A stretch of DNA of 32,384 nucleotides from CAIKZJ01 sp964626015 (GTDB lineage: Bacteria; Bacteroidota; Ignavibacteria; Tepidaquicellales; Tepidaquicellaceae): positions 1 through 32,384 of the forward strand of contig CAZVCC010000039.1 of NCBI GenBank assembly GCA_964626015.1, written 5' to 3'. Position numbers and translations under genes: made by a program. The notes beneath the pieces are model-generated. The model saw nothing but the letters and a program-made list of their open reading frames with translations, ran no database searches and was not told the DNA's origin. Each line of letters starts with the position of its first letter. Position 1 is the stretch's first letter. Of the stretch, positions 16,154 through 24,955 are shown piece by piece.

Positions 16154-17506
16154 TTATTTCAACATAGTCATTTTCTTGGTTGCGATTCGTTCATCATTAA
16201 TTAATAATTGATAGAAATATATTCCACTTGGTAAATTATTGTCAGTAAAAGATATTTCATATGTTCCTGCTGGTTGTTTTTTGTTTACTAATGTTCTTAT
16301 TTCCTTACCACTGATATTACAGACAACAATCTTTACATCAACAGTTTTTAATATTTTATATTTGATATTTGTTATCGGATTAAACGGGTTAGGGTAATTC
16401 TGGTATAGTATATATTCATCAGGTACCTTCGTAATATTATTATTTATTGCCGTATAATATGTTGTATCGTTACCGCCAATAGTAGTGTGAATCCCTATAT
16501 TTAGTGATGGATTATAAGCCCATCCAATTTTGTCATTAATAAATTTTATATATCTATACCTTGTTATAGCAAAGGATGTATCCGGAATTTGATAACCCCA
16601 ATTTAAACCTCCGTTTGTTGTCTTTAGTAAAGTCCCATAGATTTGACTATTTATAAGGATGTTTGAACCAGCAGACCATATTGTATCTTTATTTAGAATC
16701 GATAGACTTTGACTTAGATTTGAATATAAATTTGGAGTCATTTGAGAAAACCAACTAATTCCTCCATCTGTCGTTTTCTTAACACTTGTTCCGTTTACTT
16801 TCCATCCTGTTAATGAATCAATAAATTTAATATCATAAAAATCATTATCATTTATATCAAACCAGTTAAATCCGCCGTTTGTCGTTTTTCTAAGTCGCGG
16901 GGTTTGAAAATCAACACACGAGAATCCCATATTCTTATCATACATGTATATCTTTTTGGGATTGCCGCTACCGCCTCCTATATTCCAGATATTCTGCCAG
17001 TTATACCCACCGTTTATAGTTCGATAAACACCTCCATTAAAACTGTTATACTTAACAGCAAGCATAGTATCTTGGTTTAGAATTGCAATATCGTCAGGAT
17101 ATAATCCTGTAACTATCATATTCCAATTTACACCCTTATTTGTAGTTTTGAACATTTCTGTCCAGCTAAAAGCGAAGCCGGTGTTTGAATCTATAAATCC
17201 AATTTTTACAAAAGAGTAGTTTGAATTCGGTGTTGTAAATATATAATTGATAAACCAATTATCACCACCGTTTGTGGTTTTTAAAATATATTCCTGAAGT
17301 AAAGAATTTGAATTTGTTACCGCAAATCCAGTTAAACTATCAAGAAAAGTCATATCTTTAATGGTACTTCCATTCAGATTAGTAATATACTGGCGGTACC
17401 AGCCCGAAATGCTTTTATCCTGAAATCCTGCAGAAGCGAAAAACAGGAGGATCGATGCTAATATCAATCTATCAAGGACACGGGAAAAGGTTTTTTTTGA
17501 TTTCAT
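16154..17506 (-). CDS. Secreted YCF48/BNR-like repeat protein with T9SS type-A sorting domain
   Basis: This 450-residue exported protein has a hydrophobic signal segment at about 10-26 after a basic start (MKSKKTFSR). It has at least six repeats built on T-N-G-G-x-N-W (TTNGGDNW, TTNKGVNW, TINGGYNW, TTNGGFNW, TTDGGISW, TTNGGLNW), each with phrases such as FIDSLTGW. This is the pattern of YCF48-like/photosystem-II-assembly-factor beta-propellers, which in secreted FCB-group proteins are structural and not photosynthetic. The C-terminal 80 residues have YQNYPNPFNPITNIKY, VCNISGKEIRTLV and PSGIYFYQL, a type-A sorting domain. It probably ends at the cell surface. A terminator follows directly. Its role is unknown beyond a probable binding or scaffold function. 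Confidence 0.88.
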   Translation of the reverse strand: MKSKKTFSRVLDRLILASILLFFASAGFQDKSISGWYRQYITNLNGSTIKDMTFLDSLTGFAVTNSNSLLQEYILKTTNGGDNWFINYIFTTPNSNYSFVKIGFIDSNTGFAFSWTEMFKTTNKGVNWNMIVTGLYPDDIAILNQDTMLAVKYNSFNGGVYRTINGGYNWQNIWNIGGGSGNPKKIYMYDKNMGFSCVDFQTPRLRKTTNGGFNWFDINDNDFYDIKFIDSLTGWKVNGTSVKKTTDGGISWFSQMTPNLYSNLSQSLSILNKDTIWSAGSNILINSQIYGTLLKTTNGGLNWGYQIPDTSFAITRYRYIKFINDKIGWAYNPSLNIGIHTTIGGNDTTYYTAINNNITKVPDEYILYQNYPNPFNPITNIKYKILKTVDVKIVVCNISGKEIRTLVNKKQPAGTYEISFTDNNLPSGIYFYQLLINDERIATKKMTMLK

Positions 17507-17693
17507 AATCTATATGATTATAGTTTTCATAGAAGAATAATTGTAAATTAAATTTTTATTTAGATGTGAATTATTAAAAAACAGAAAAAGTATTTTGCGA
17601 AATGGCAGGAAATATATAGGACAATAAAATTTAAATTGGTTACACACCATCAAATAAATAGTTTTTTTTTATTATTCCCATAATGAGATTTAT

Positions 17694-17721
17694 TTGTCAC
17701 TCTAATGTAAGAAAATATAAT
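17694..17721 (+). promoter_or_regulatory. Strong sigma70-like promoter in an otherwise empty spacer
   Basis: TTGTCA (17694-17699; 5/6 match to TTGACA) and a perfect TATAAT (17716-17721) are separated by 16 bp on the plus strand. A start near 17728 would precede AGGAAGGA (17741-17748) and the ATG at 17755. It is the best promoter match I found in the window, yet no long gene follows it. Confidence 0.45.
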
Positions 17722-17754
17722 AAATACTTCAATTACATATAGGAAGGATAAAAT

Positions 17755-17787
17755 ATGACTCAGATAAATATGCATAGTACAGGATAA
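17755..17787 (+). CDS. Possible 10-residue micro-ORF with strong SD
   Basis: The frame ATG ACT CAG ... GGA TAA encodes MTQINMHSTG. AGGAAGGA sits 6 bp before the ATG, a much better SD than most genes here have. It follows a promoter-like pair and is followed about 90 bp later by a hairpin. It could be a leader peptide, the start of a deleted gene, or part of a small RNA. It is too short to judge from coding statistics. Confidence 0.25.
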   Translation: MTQINMHSTG

Positions 17788-17877
17788 TAATTTAATTTTT
17801 TCAAAAAAACATCAATCAACAAATTCAAAACATTTTCAGGGGTTGTTTTCATACTTACTTACTTATTCATACATAGT

Positions 17878-17903
17878 AAAATCACATATAAACATGTGAT
17901 TTT
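17878..17903. terminator. AT-rich symmetric hairpin, possible terminator of the small plus-strand unit
   Basis: AAAATCACAT (17878-17887) pairs perfectly with ATGTGATTTT (17894-17903) across a 6-nt loop, followed by ATTATTT. The stem is weak (three G-C pairs), but it is correctly placed to end a transcript of about 180 nt from the promoter at 17694. Confidence 0.35.
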
Positions 17904-18097
17904 ATTATTTGAATTTACCCCCTTTGGGATTATTCCAACTTAAAAAGTATTGAAGAACTTTTTGAATTTTACTTAACAATTTTTCTCTGTACTGAGACAA
18001 AGATTTTAAATAATATTCAGATTCTTTGGTAAACGAAAATTCGATTTGAGTTTATAAGTAAGGGTGGTTATTGATAAATTATTATAAAGGGAATAGC

Positions 18098-18130
18098 AAA
18101 GGGTTGAATCCATAGAATTCAACCCCTTTT
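18098..18130. terminator. Terminator of the nuo unit
   Basis: AAAGGGTTGAAT (18098-18109) pairs with ATTCAACCCCTTTT (from 18116) across a 6-nt loop. On the minus strand it lies about 20 bp after the nuoN stop. A and T tracts on both sides make it potentially bidirectional. Confidence 0.75.
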
Positions 18131-18149
18131 AGAATTAAAAGTATGATTA

Positions 18150-19655
18150 TTAATTTATTCCGAACAAAACAGCTGATATCTCTGCGAGTTTAATAAGAGG
18201 TGCAAAGTATATACCGAGAAACATAGTAGGTACTGCGAGGAGGAGGAGAACAACGTAGCTTCCGATACCATATTTAAATTTTGGTATAACTTCCTCTTCC
18301 GGTTTCATAAGGAACATGTATTTTAAAATTTTAATGTAGAAGAATAAGGAGACAACGCTATTTAACATACCAACCAAAGCCAACCAGATTAAGTTTGATT
18401 CAATCAAAGCTGAGAAAAGGTAGAACTTACCTATAAATCCAGCGGTAGAAGGAATGCCAGAAAGAGCAAACATAAATATACCCATAAATACAGCGACAGC
18501 GGGAGCTTTATACCCGAAGCCTCGCATGTCGGACATTTCATCAGAATCAATTTTGTTAACGATTAGAATCAATGCATAGAATGCTCCGAGAGTCATAAAC
18601 ATGTATGCGATGAGATAAACAATCATTGCTGTAAGACCCTGCTGATTAGCAACGGTTAAACCGAGCATAATATAACCGCCCTGAGCGATAGAAGAATATG
18701 CAAGCATTCTTTTTACGCTTTGCTGCCATACAGCGGCAAAGTTACCAAAGATCATTGATGCAACGGAAAGCACTATTATAATTTCAGACCAACCGATACC
18801 TCCAATAATCTGCAATTTACCTTCAAGCATGGTGTAGCTTTTCAGGAAAGTGCTGAAAAAGAACCTAATCAAAACAGCAAACCCTGCGGCTGATGAAGTA
18901 ACAGCAAGAAAAGCTGTGACCGGAACAGGAGCACCTTCGTACACGTCTGGCGTCCAGAAATGGAATGGAACAGAAGAAATCTTATAACCAAAACCAGCAA
19001 GTATCATGATAATCACCATAACGATGAGCGGATTAGCAGAGACATTAGCGGTTGTAAGGAAAAGTGAGATATCATAGATATTCATTGAGCCAGTGAATCC
19101 ATACAAGAGACTCATACCATAAATCATAATACCAGAAGAAGCGGCACCGTAAATAACGTATTTCATAGCAGCTTCAGAAGACCTCTTGACTTTTTTAGTA
19201 TATCCCGAAAGAATGTAGGAAGATAAACTAACAGTTTCAAGAGCAAGGTACATCATAATCATATTGACGGAAGAAGCCATCAGATAGGCACCAATAGCCA
19301 TAGCAATCATAAGGTACACATGTTCATTATGATGCGTAGAGTTTTGAATCTCTTTAGAAGAAACAGTGAAAATAATCACGAATATAGTAGATATGATGAA
19401 AAGGAACTTAAAGAATACCGAATAGGGGTCTATGACAACCATTCGTGAAAACATAATTCTTTCGGTTCCAAACTGCAAATAAGCAAAATATCCGCTGACT
19501 ATTAATCCAATTATACCCACCACGGGGACGACCACTGATTTTTTCCTGAGAATAAGGTCAAGAAAAATACATAGAATGACAGTGGCAATTAAAACCGTTT
19601 CGGGGATAAAACTGTTTAAACTAATTAATGTTTGCTTTATTATTTGTTCTTGCAC
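18150..19655 (-). CDS. nuoN: NADH-quinone oxidoreductase subunit N (antiporter-like)
   Basis: This 501-residue polytopic protein is one of the three Mrp-antiporter-like proton-translocating subunits in the membrane arm of complex I. It has about 14 hydrophobic segments. The characteristic helix region reads KISSVPFHFWTPDVYEGAPV, and YSSIAQGGYIMLGL marks the repeat typical of NuoN. Length matches the family. It is the last gene of the nuo unit, 18 bp after nuoM, and is followed by an intrinsic terminator, which supports a transcript end here. Confidence 0.95.
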   Translation of the reverse strand: MQEQIIKQTLISLNSFIPETVLIATVILCIFLDLILRKKSVVVPVVGIIGLIVSGYFAYLQFGTERIMFSRMVVIDPYSVFFKFLFIISTIFVIIFTVSSKEIQNSTHHNEHVYLMIAMAIGAYLMASSVNMIMMYLALETVSLSSYILSGYTKKVKRSSEAAMKYVIYGAASSGIMIYGMSLLYGFTGSMNIYDISLFLTTANVSANPLIVMVIIMILAGFGYKISSVPFHFWTPDVYEGAPVPVTAFLAVTSSAAGFAVLIRFFFSTFLKSYTMLEGKLQIIGGIGWSEIIIVLSVASMIFGNFAAVWQQSVKRMLAYSSIAQGGYIMLGLTVANQQGLTAMIVYLIAYMFMTLGAFYALILIVNKIDSDEMSDMRGFGYKAPAVAVFMGIFMFALSGIPSTAGFIGKFYLFSALIESNLIWLALVGMLNSVVSLFFYIKILKYMFLMKPEEEVIPKFKYGIGSYVVLLLLAVPTMFLGIYFAPLIKLAEISAVLFGIN

Positions 19656-19673
19656 TTAAGTATAATTAAATTT

Positions 19674-21254
19674 TTAATTTATTCCCCAGATAAAATTAAC
19701 TAACTGATTAACTGAAGTTGACATTAAGTTCAGCATGTACGAAGGCAATATTCCGAGGAATATTACAATGAATATTAAAGGTACAGTGCTGAGCAATTCC
19801 CTGCCGTTAATATCCGTCAGGTCATTCCACTTTTCGGGTAAATTACCGAAGAACAATCTTTGAATAGTCCAAAGAATGTAGGCAGCGTTCAGAATAATTC
19901 CAAGAAGAGAGATGATTGCGATAGTTCTTATGAATTCGTTCTGGAAACCGCCGAGGAAAATAAATGTTTCACTGATGAAAGCGCTGAATCCCGGCAAGCC
20001 GATAGACGCAAACATTGCGATAGCGATAACAGCAAAGTACTTCGGCATTTTGTTTGCAAGACCGCCAAAATCGTTAAGACCTCTTGTATGAGCTCTGTCA
20101 TAAATAATACCCACAGAAAGGAAGAGGATTGCTGTAATAGTACCATGATTGAACATCTGCAGTATTGCGCCGTTTATACCGATAGTAGTGTTAGACGCCA
20201 TACCAAGCAAGACGTAACCCATGTGAGAAATTGACGAATATGCAATGAGTTTTTTAAAGTCCTTCTGAGCCATAGCACACAATGCACCATATATTATATT
20301 AATGGCGGCAATAATAGCTATCGGATACATGAAGTAACGGGCTCCATCGGGAAAGATTGAATATGAAATCCTTAACAAACCGTACGTTCCCATTTTCAGA
20401 AGAACACCAGCAAGAATAACCGAAATAGCTGTTGGCGCTTCAACGTGCGCATCGGGCAGCCATGTATGGAACGGGAAAGCCGGGACTTTGATTGCGAAAC
20501 CTATAAACAAAGAAGCAAATGCCAGTAGCCTCCAGGTTTCGTTTAACATACCGAAAATAGAATCAGGCGGAAATGTTGCAGGGTCCATCAAAGTAAGCAT
20601 GTTGAAAGTATGCAGACCTGTTGCAGGGTCTTTTGAACTAAAATAAAGACCGATCATTACTACCAGAATAAAAGCACTTCCAAACAAAGTGTAAAGGAAG
20701 AACTTGATAGCTGCATATTCCCTTCTTTCGCCTCCCCAAATACCGATTAAGAAGTACATAGGCAGAAGCATAATTTCCCAAAACACAAAGAAAAGGAAAA
20801 GGTCAAGAGCTACAAACACACCCATCATTCCCGTGACGAGGAAAAGATACATTATATAGTATCCTTTTTCATTTCTCTTAACGCTGAAAGAAGCGATAGC
20901 GCCAATGAATGAAATCAGGGCTGTCAATAAAACCATCGGGAAAGAGATACCATCAACGCCTAAGAAGTACTCAATTTTAATCCTGCCATCCCACAGGAAT
21001 GCAGGAACATCAATCCAGGTAAGCTTTTCCACAAACTGGAAACCGGCAAGAGTATTAATTCCTGCTTTAGCCGGATCATAAACACTAAGCAGCACAACAG
21101 AGAGGACAAGAAGTAAAAACGTAAATCCTACTGCAATGTACTTGATGGATTTTTCTGCACTTTTCGGAACAAAAAGAACGGCAATCATACCCAGAACAGG
21201 CAGAAATACCATCCATGTCAATATCCCAATTCCAAGAAGTTTAAATTCAATCAT
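19674..21254 (-). CDS. nuoM: NADH-quinone oxidoreductase subunit M (antiporter-like)
   Basis: This 526-residue inner-membrane subunit of the complex I proton-pumping arm has about 14 membrane segments. Diagnostic stretches are FLGVDGISFPMVLLTALIS, then FFVFWEIMLLPMYFLIGIWG (with the conserved Glu in the fifth helix), VPAFPFHTWLPDAHVEAPT, and AYSSISHMGYVLLG. It lies between nuoN and the tRNA-Leu gene, so the nuo reading order is interrupted by the tRNA but keeps its strand. Confidence 0.96.
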   Translation of the reverse strand: MIEFKLLGIGILTWMVFLPVLGMIAVLFVPKSAEKSIKYIAVGFTFLLLVLSVVLLSVYDPAKAGINTLAGFQFVEKLTWIDVPAFLWDGRIKIEYFLGVDGISFPMVLLTALISFIGAIASFSVKRNEKGYYIMYLFLVTGMMGVFVALDLFLFFVFWEIMLLPMYFLIGIWGGERREYAAIKFFLYTLFGSAFILVVMIGLYFSSKDPATGLHTFNMLTLMDPATFPPDSIFGMLNETWRLLAFASLFIGFAIKVPAFPFHTWLPDAHVEAPTAISVILAGVLLKMGTYGLLRISYSIFPDGARYFMYPIAIIAAINIIYGALCAMAQKDFKKLIAYSSISHMGYVLLGMASNTTIGINGAILQMFNHGTITAILFLSVGIIYDRAHTRGLNDFGGLANKMPKYFAVIAIAMFASIGLPGFSAFISETFIFLGGFQNEFIRTIAIISLLGIILNAAYILWTIQRLFFGNLPEKWNDLTDINGRELLSTVPLIFIVIFLGILPSYMLNLMSTSVNQLVNFIWGIN

Positions 21255-21297
21255 CTCAAATATTTTTATTTATATATTAATTGCTTTTAATTAATAG

Positions 21298-21383
21298 TGC
21301 CGAAAGAGGGAGTCGAACCCTCACGAGATTTGAGTCTCGCTGGATTTTGAGTCCAGTGCGTCTGCCAATTCCGCCATTTCGGC
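21298..21383 (-). tRNA. tRNA-Leu (anticodon CAA)
   Basis: The 86-nt cloverleaf reads 5' GCCGAAA ... TTTCGGC 3' with discriminator A and no encoded CCA. The anticodon stem is CTGGA/TCCAG with loop CTCAAAA, giving anticodon CAA, which reads UUG. The long variable arm (CGAGA/TCTCG) marks a class II tRNA, and the T arm has GGGTTCGACTCCC. It lies on the coding strand between nuoL (27 bp) and nuoM (43 bp), so it may be processed out of the nuo transcript. Confidence 0.95.
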
Positions 21384-21410
21384 ATATATTAAAGAACTTT
21401 AAAACTAAAA

Positions 21411-23447
21411 CTACATAACACGGAAAACGAAATACAAAATCAGAATTCCGAACAACAAAAATGCAATATAGGTCTGTATTCTACCGGTCTGGAATTTCCT
21501 GAAAATAAGACCAAAAGCTCCAACAATCCCTCCTGTAAGATTTACGAGACCGTCAACGGCTATATTATCGAATAGTCCGTTATATTTAGAGAAGACTCTT
21601 GTAACTGAAGAAGCACCGTTCACGGCACCATCGACGATATTATTATCGAACCAGGCACTAATTCTGGAAAGACCCATTGTTGTTGCAACTGCGATTTTAT
21701 CGTAGAGTTCATCAAAATACCATTTATTAAGAGAGAAATTATATAACGGTTTTATTGAATCTGCAAGTTTATCAACATTGACTTTCTTCCAGTAATAAAA
21801 AGCAAAAGCTGTGAGGATACCGATACCTGAAATAATGAGTGAAAGAGCCATTGCGGTATAATGCGCATGATGGATGTGTTCCATGTATTCTTCAAGCGGA
21901 AGCAAATGGTACATAAAGCCTTTTGTACCTGCGAGAAGATGTTCGGGCATCTTAACAAGATTCAGAAACCAACCTCCATCGCCTGAAAGCGGATTGAAGG
22001 AGAAGAATCCGAAAAATGATAATACTGCAAGAGCAATTAAAGGTATAGTTATTTGTTTTGGAGATTCGTGGCAATGGTCGTATTTTTCCTTGTTTCTCGG
22101 TTCGCCGAGGAAAGTAAGGATTAAGAGTCTAAACATGTAGAACGCTGTCAAACCTGCGACAAAGAATGCGAGCACAGGTACTAAATAATTTATGCCGCCG
22201 TTAATGCTACCGAAAGCAAGAGTAGCAGAAAGGATAGCATCTTTACTTAAAAATCCTGAAGTTAAAGGCACGCCAGAAATAGCAAGAGTTGCCATTAAGA
22301 AAGTGTAAAATGTAATCGGCATTTTCTTTCTTAATCCGCCCATTTCCCTAATATCCTGGACGTGATGCAGACCGTAGATAACTGAACCAGCAGTAAGGAA
22401 CAAACATGCTTTGAAGAAAGCATGAGTTACAAGATGGAAGAAACCGAATGAATAAGCACCGACACCGATTGCCATTATCATATAACCAAGCTGGCTTATA
22501 GTTGAATAAGCGAGAACTTTCTTAATATCGTTTTGTGTAATCGCAATAGTTGCAGAAATGAAAGCAGTAATAACTCCGATATAAGTAATGACCGTCAATG
22601 CGTCAGCAGAGAGCATAACAAACACTCTTGCAACAAGATAAACACCGGCAGCGACCATAGTTGCAGCATGGATTAAAGCTGAAACAGGAGTAGGACCTTC
22701 CATAGCGTCGGGAAGCCAAACATGCAACGGGAACTGTGCTGACTTACCGACAGCACCGCAGAACAGAAGAATTCCAGCCGCAGTGAGCATACCGCCAGAG
22801 AGCTTACCTGCTGAGACGCCTTCAAAAATACCATTAAAAGTTAATGAGCCAATTGTAAAAAAGATTATTAAAATACCGAGAAGGAATCCTGCATCACCGA
22901 TTCTATTGACTATAAAAGCTTTTTTAGCAGCTTCCTGCGGAGCGGGTTTTTCATACCAGAAACCAATCAGCAAATAGGAACTAACACCTACGAGTTCCCA
23001 GAATACGTACATCAAAAGAATGCTGTTACCAAGTACGAGTCCAAGCATAGAGAATGTAAACAAACCGAGATAAGCATAATACTTTTTATACTTTGCATCA
23101 CCTTCCATATACTTAACTGAGAAAAGGTGGACGAATGCACTAATAGCGTTTACGACAACGAGCATAATAGCGGTCAGGTGATCAATCTGGAAACCGGCAT
23201 AAAAGTTAGTTATGCCCAGAATTTTATTTTCACCAAGATTAAACCATTCAACATTGAATTCATACTTACCGAGAACGGTTAAACTGTAAAGGATAAAGAG
23301 TGAAAAACCCAGATTAATAAAAATCAACGTTGTTGCAAACCAGTCACCGCTTCTTGGGAGTTTTCTGCCGAAGAAAGAAAGCACCAGAAAACTGAACAAC
23401 GGTATCAGTAATACAAGAACAGGTAATTTATGTAATGCAAATTCCAT
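21411..23447 (-). CDS. nuoL: NADH-quinone oxidoreductase subunit L (antiporter-like)
   Basis: This 678-residue protein is the distal proton-pumping subunit of complex I. It has about 16 membrane segments and a long C-terminal extension matching the lateral helix HL and last helix (about 560-678). Diagnostic stretches are LMYVFWELVGVSSYLLIGFW, then AQFPLHVWLPDAMEGPTPVS, ALIHAATMVAAGVYLV and YSTISQLGYMIMAIG. The hydrophilic loop near residues 470-540 contains a His/Glu-rich patch (EEYMEHIHHAHY). It follows nuoK by 12 bp and precedes the tRNA-Leu gene. Confidence 0.96.
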   Translation of the reverse strand: MEFALHKLPVLVLLIPLFSFLVLSFFGRKLPRSGDWFATTLIFINLGFSLFILYSLTVLGKYEFNVEWFNLGENKILGITNFYAGFQIDHLTAIMLVVVNAISAFVHLFSVKYMEGDAKYKKYYAYLGLFTFSMLGLVLGNSILLMYVFWELVGVSSYLLIGFWYEKPAPQEAAKKAFIVNRIGDAGFLLGILIIFFTIGSLTFNGIFEGVSAGKLSGGMLTAAGILLFCGAVGKSAQFPLHVWLPDAMEGPTPVSALIHAATMVAAGVYLVARVFVMLSADALTVITYIGVITAFISATIAITQNDIKKVLAYSTISQLGYMIMAIGVGAYSFGFFHLVTHAFFKACLFLTAGSVIYGLHHVQDIREMGGLRKKMPITFYTFLMATLAISGVPLTSGFLSKDAILSATLAFGSINGGINYLVPVLAFFVAGLTAFYMFRLLILTFLGEPRNKEKYDHCHESPKQITIPLIALAVLSFFGFFSFNPLSGDGGWFLNLVKMPEHLLAGTKGFMYHLLPLEEYMEHIHHAHYTAMALSLIISGIGILTAFAFYYWKKVNVDKLADSIKPLYNFSLNKWYFDELYDKIAVATTMGLSRISAWFDNNIVDGAVNGASSVTRVFSKYNGLFDNIAVDGLVNLTGGIVGAFGLIFRKFQTGRIQTYIAFLLFGILILYFVFRVM

Positions 23448-23459
23448 TATAATATAATT

Positions 23460-23768
23460 TTAATCTTTCAAAGTATTAGCTTCGTCAATATCGACAGTGG
23501 CGAAGTTGTTGTAAAGGTTTAAGACAATACCGAGCGCAATAGCCGCTTCAGCGACAGCCAGAATCATAACAAAAATACTTAAAACCTGACCGTCAACACC
23601 CAGCCCGCCATAATAAGAGAAAGCAACAAGATTGATATTTGCTGCATTAAGAATCAGTTCAATACCCATTAAGACGAGTATTGCATTTCTTCTGGATATC
23701 ATAGCGAACAGACCGAGTCCAAAAAGTATTGCCGATAAGACTAAATAATGATTTAAACCTATTTCCAT
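23460..23768 (-). CDS. nuoK: NADH-quinone oxidoreductase subunit K
   Basis: This 102-residue protein with three membrane helices belongs to the complex I membrane arm. It carries the family core ISRRNAILVLMGIELILNAA, including the membrane-embedded Glu of the second helix, followed by NINLVAFSYY. A second acidic residue lies in the third helix (AVAEAAIALGIVLNLY). Length is typical. It is spaced 18 bp from nuoJ and 12 bp from nuoL. Confidence 0.95.
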   Translation of the reverse strand: MEIGLNHYLVLSAILFGLGLFAMISRRNAILVLMGIELILNAANINLVAFSYYGGLGVDGQVLSIFVMILAVAEAAIALGIVLNLYNNFATVDIDEANTLKD

Positions 23769-23786
23769 TTTAATATAATTAAACTT

Positions 23787-24284
23787 TTATTCTTTTATTT
23801 TTCTTGCAAACATTGCCGAGCCGATAAGAGCGACGAGCAGAACAATGGATGCAATTTCAAAAGGAAGCAAATAGTCAGTCAACAGCATTTTACCTATCTG
23901 CGAAACAGTCTCTTCATTAACGGAAGGCTGTTTAATGTTCCATTTAGTAGAAATAATAATAAAGACCAGAATAGCAATAATACCTACGCTAAAAATCACA
24001 GCCGGAATCTGGTTAAGATTTTTTGTGCTAATCTGAATGTCGGTAATTTTTGTCGTCAGCATAACACCGAATAACAATAATATCAGAATACCACCAACAT
24101 AAATCATAATCTGCGTGACGGCGATAAAATCAGCACGCAGCAATACATAAAATCCTGATACAGCGAATAAAGTGAAGAATAAAGCAAATGCTGAATGGAT
24201 TACATTTTTATTGAACACGACAATAACAGCCGATACTACGGTAATTGTCGCTAAAACATAAAATATTATAGTTGTATATGGCAT
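23787..24284 (-). CDS. nuoJ: NADH-quinone oxidoreductase subunit J
   Basis: This 165-residue membrane subunit has five helices. The conserved segment of the third helix reads MIYVGGILILLLFGVML, and FNKNVIHSAFALFFTLFAVS lies in the second. An open frame extends 39 codons further upstream (to 24401), but that part is Lys/Gln-rich, overlaps the nuoI tail in another frame, and lacks family character. I place the start at ATG 24284 (MPYTTIIF), one base after the nuoI stop. This tight spacing suggests translational coupling. Confidence 0.92.
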   Translation of the reverse strand: MPYTTIIFYVLATITVVSAVIVVFNKNVIHSAFALFFTLFAVSGFYVLLRADFIAVTQIMIYVGGILILLLFGVMLTTKITDIQISTKNLNQIPAVIFSVGIIAILVFIIISTKWNIKQPSVNEETVSQIGKMLLTDYLLPFEIASIVLLVALIGSAMFARKIKE

Positions 24285-24285
24285 A

Positions 24286-24930
24286 TTATGATTCTTTATT
24301 ATCTGTTTCGGGTTTTGCATCTGAAGTGCTTTCGGGCTTAGCGTCTGTTTTAGTTTCAGCTTTCGCCTTTTCTTCAGCGGCTTTTTTTGCAGCTGCTTCA
24401 ATAGCAGCCTGTTTTTTCTTTTCTTCCTGCTCTAAAGCATACTTCTCATACATTGCTTTCTTTTCAATACCCTGTTCAGGGGTTAAATCAGCGAACTGAT
24501 ATTTCAAACCATTTCTTTTATAAGCAGCGAATTCAAAGACATCGGTCATGTAGATGCAATCAGTCGGGCACGGAAAAACACAAAGCTGACAATAGCAGCA
24601 TTTAGCAAAATCGATGGTAAAGTCTGTAACGTGCAGAGCTTTTTTCTTGCCCTGAGATGTTACGCCAGTTTTACCGACTACATCACCGGGGACGACTTTG
24701 ACCGTAGAGATATCGATGCAGCTAACCGGGCAGGCTTTTGCGCATTGATCGCAACCGATACAGTCTTCCATGTTAACAAACAGTCTATTGCGTTCTCTTT
24801 CGGGTAATTGCAATCTTTGTTCAGGATACTGAATAGTAACACTTTTCTGAAAAATATGCCTAAAAGTTATTCCCAAACCGATAGAAATCGAAGAGAACGC
24901 CTGATAAATATTTCTGAAATATTCTTTCAT
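24286..24930 (-). CDS. nuoI: NADH-quinone oxidoreductase subunit I, with an Ala/Lys-rich tail
   Basis: This 214-residue peripheral-arm subunit carries two 4Fe-4S clusters. Cluster one is bound by C57, C60, C63 and C67 (CIGCDQCAKACP). Cluster two is bound by C111, C114, C117 and C121 (CCYCQLCVFPCP). The N-terminal amphipathic helix (about 5-28) docks to NuoH. Residues about 165-214 form a charged low-complexity tail of Lys, Ala, Glu and Thr that is not part of the usual fold. It lies 25 bp after nuoH and 1 bp before nuoJ. Confidence 0.95.
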   Translation of the reverse strand: MKEYFRNIYQAFSSISIGLGITFRHIFQKSVTIQYPEQRLQLPERERNRLFVNMEDCIGCDQCAKACPVSCIDISTVKVVPGDVVGKTGVTSQGKKKALHVTDFTIDFAKCCYCQLCVFPCPTDCIYMTDVFEFAAYKRNGLKYQFADLTPEQGIEKKAMYEKYALEQEEKKKQAAIEAAAKKAAEEKAKAETKTDAKPESTSDAKPETDNKES

Positions 24931-24955
24931 TTATAATTCGAATAAACTTTAATCT

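Larger units (their letters stand above)
17507..18149. other. Long spacer between nuoN and the YCF48-like gene
   Basis: This AT-rich spacer of about 640 bp has no ORF above 20 codons that looks real. It holds the upstream region of the minus-strand YCF48-like gene, a plus-strand promoter-like pair at 17694-17721 with a 10-codon ORF at 17755-17787, a symmetric hairpin at 17878-17903, and the terminator of the nuo unit at 18098-18130. Confidence 0.6.

Noticed and set aside
16154..17506. Photosystem II assembly factor
   Set aside because: The T-N-G-G-x-N-W repeats give this label in automatic annotation, but the signal peptide and T9SS domain show a secreted repeat protein; nothing photosynthetic lies in the window.
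19860..20234. 124-codon plus-strand frame inside nuoM
   Set aside because: It is antisense to a clearly conserved nuoM region and its composition reflects the complement of membrane-protein codons.
24285..24401. 39-codon upstream extension of nuoJ
   Set aside because: It overlaps the nuoI coding sequence in another frame, is Lys/Gln-rich and not membrane-like, while ATG at 24284 gives a normal NuoJ start.
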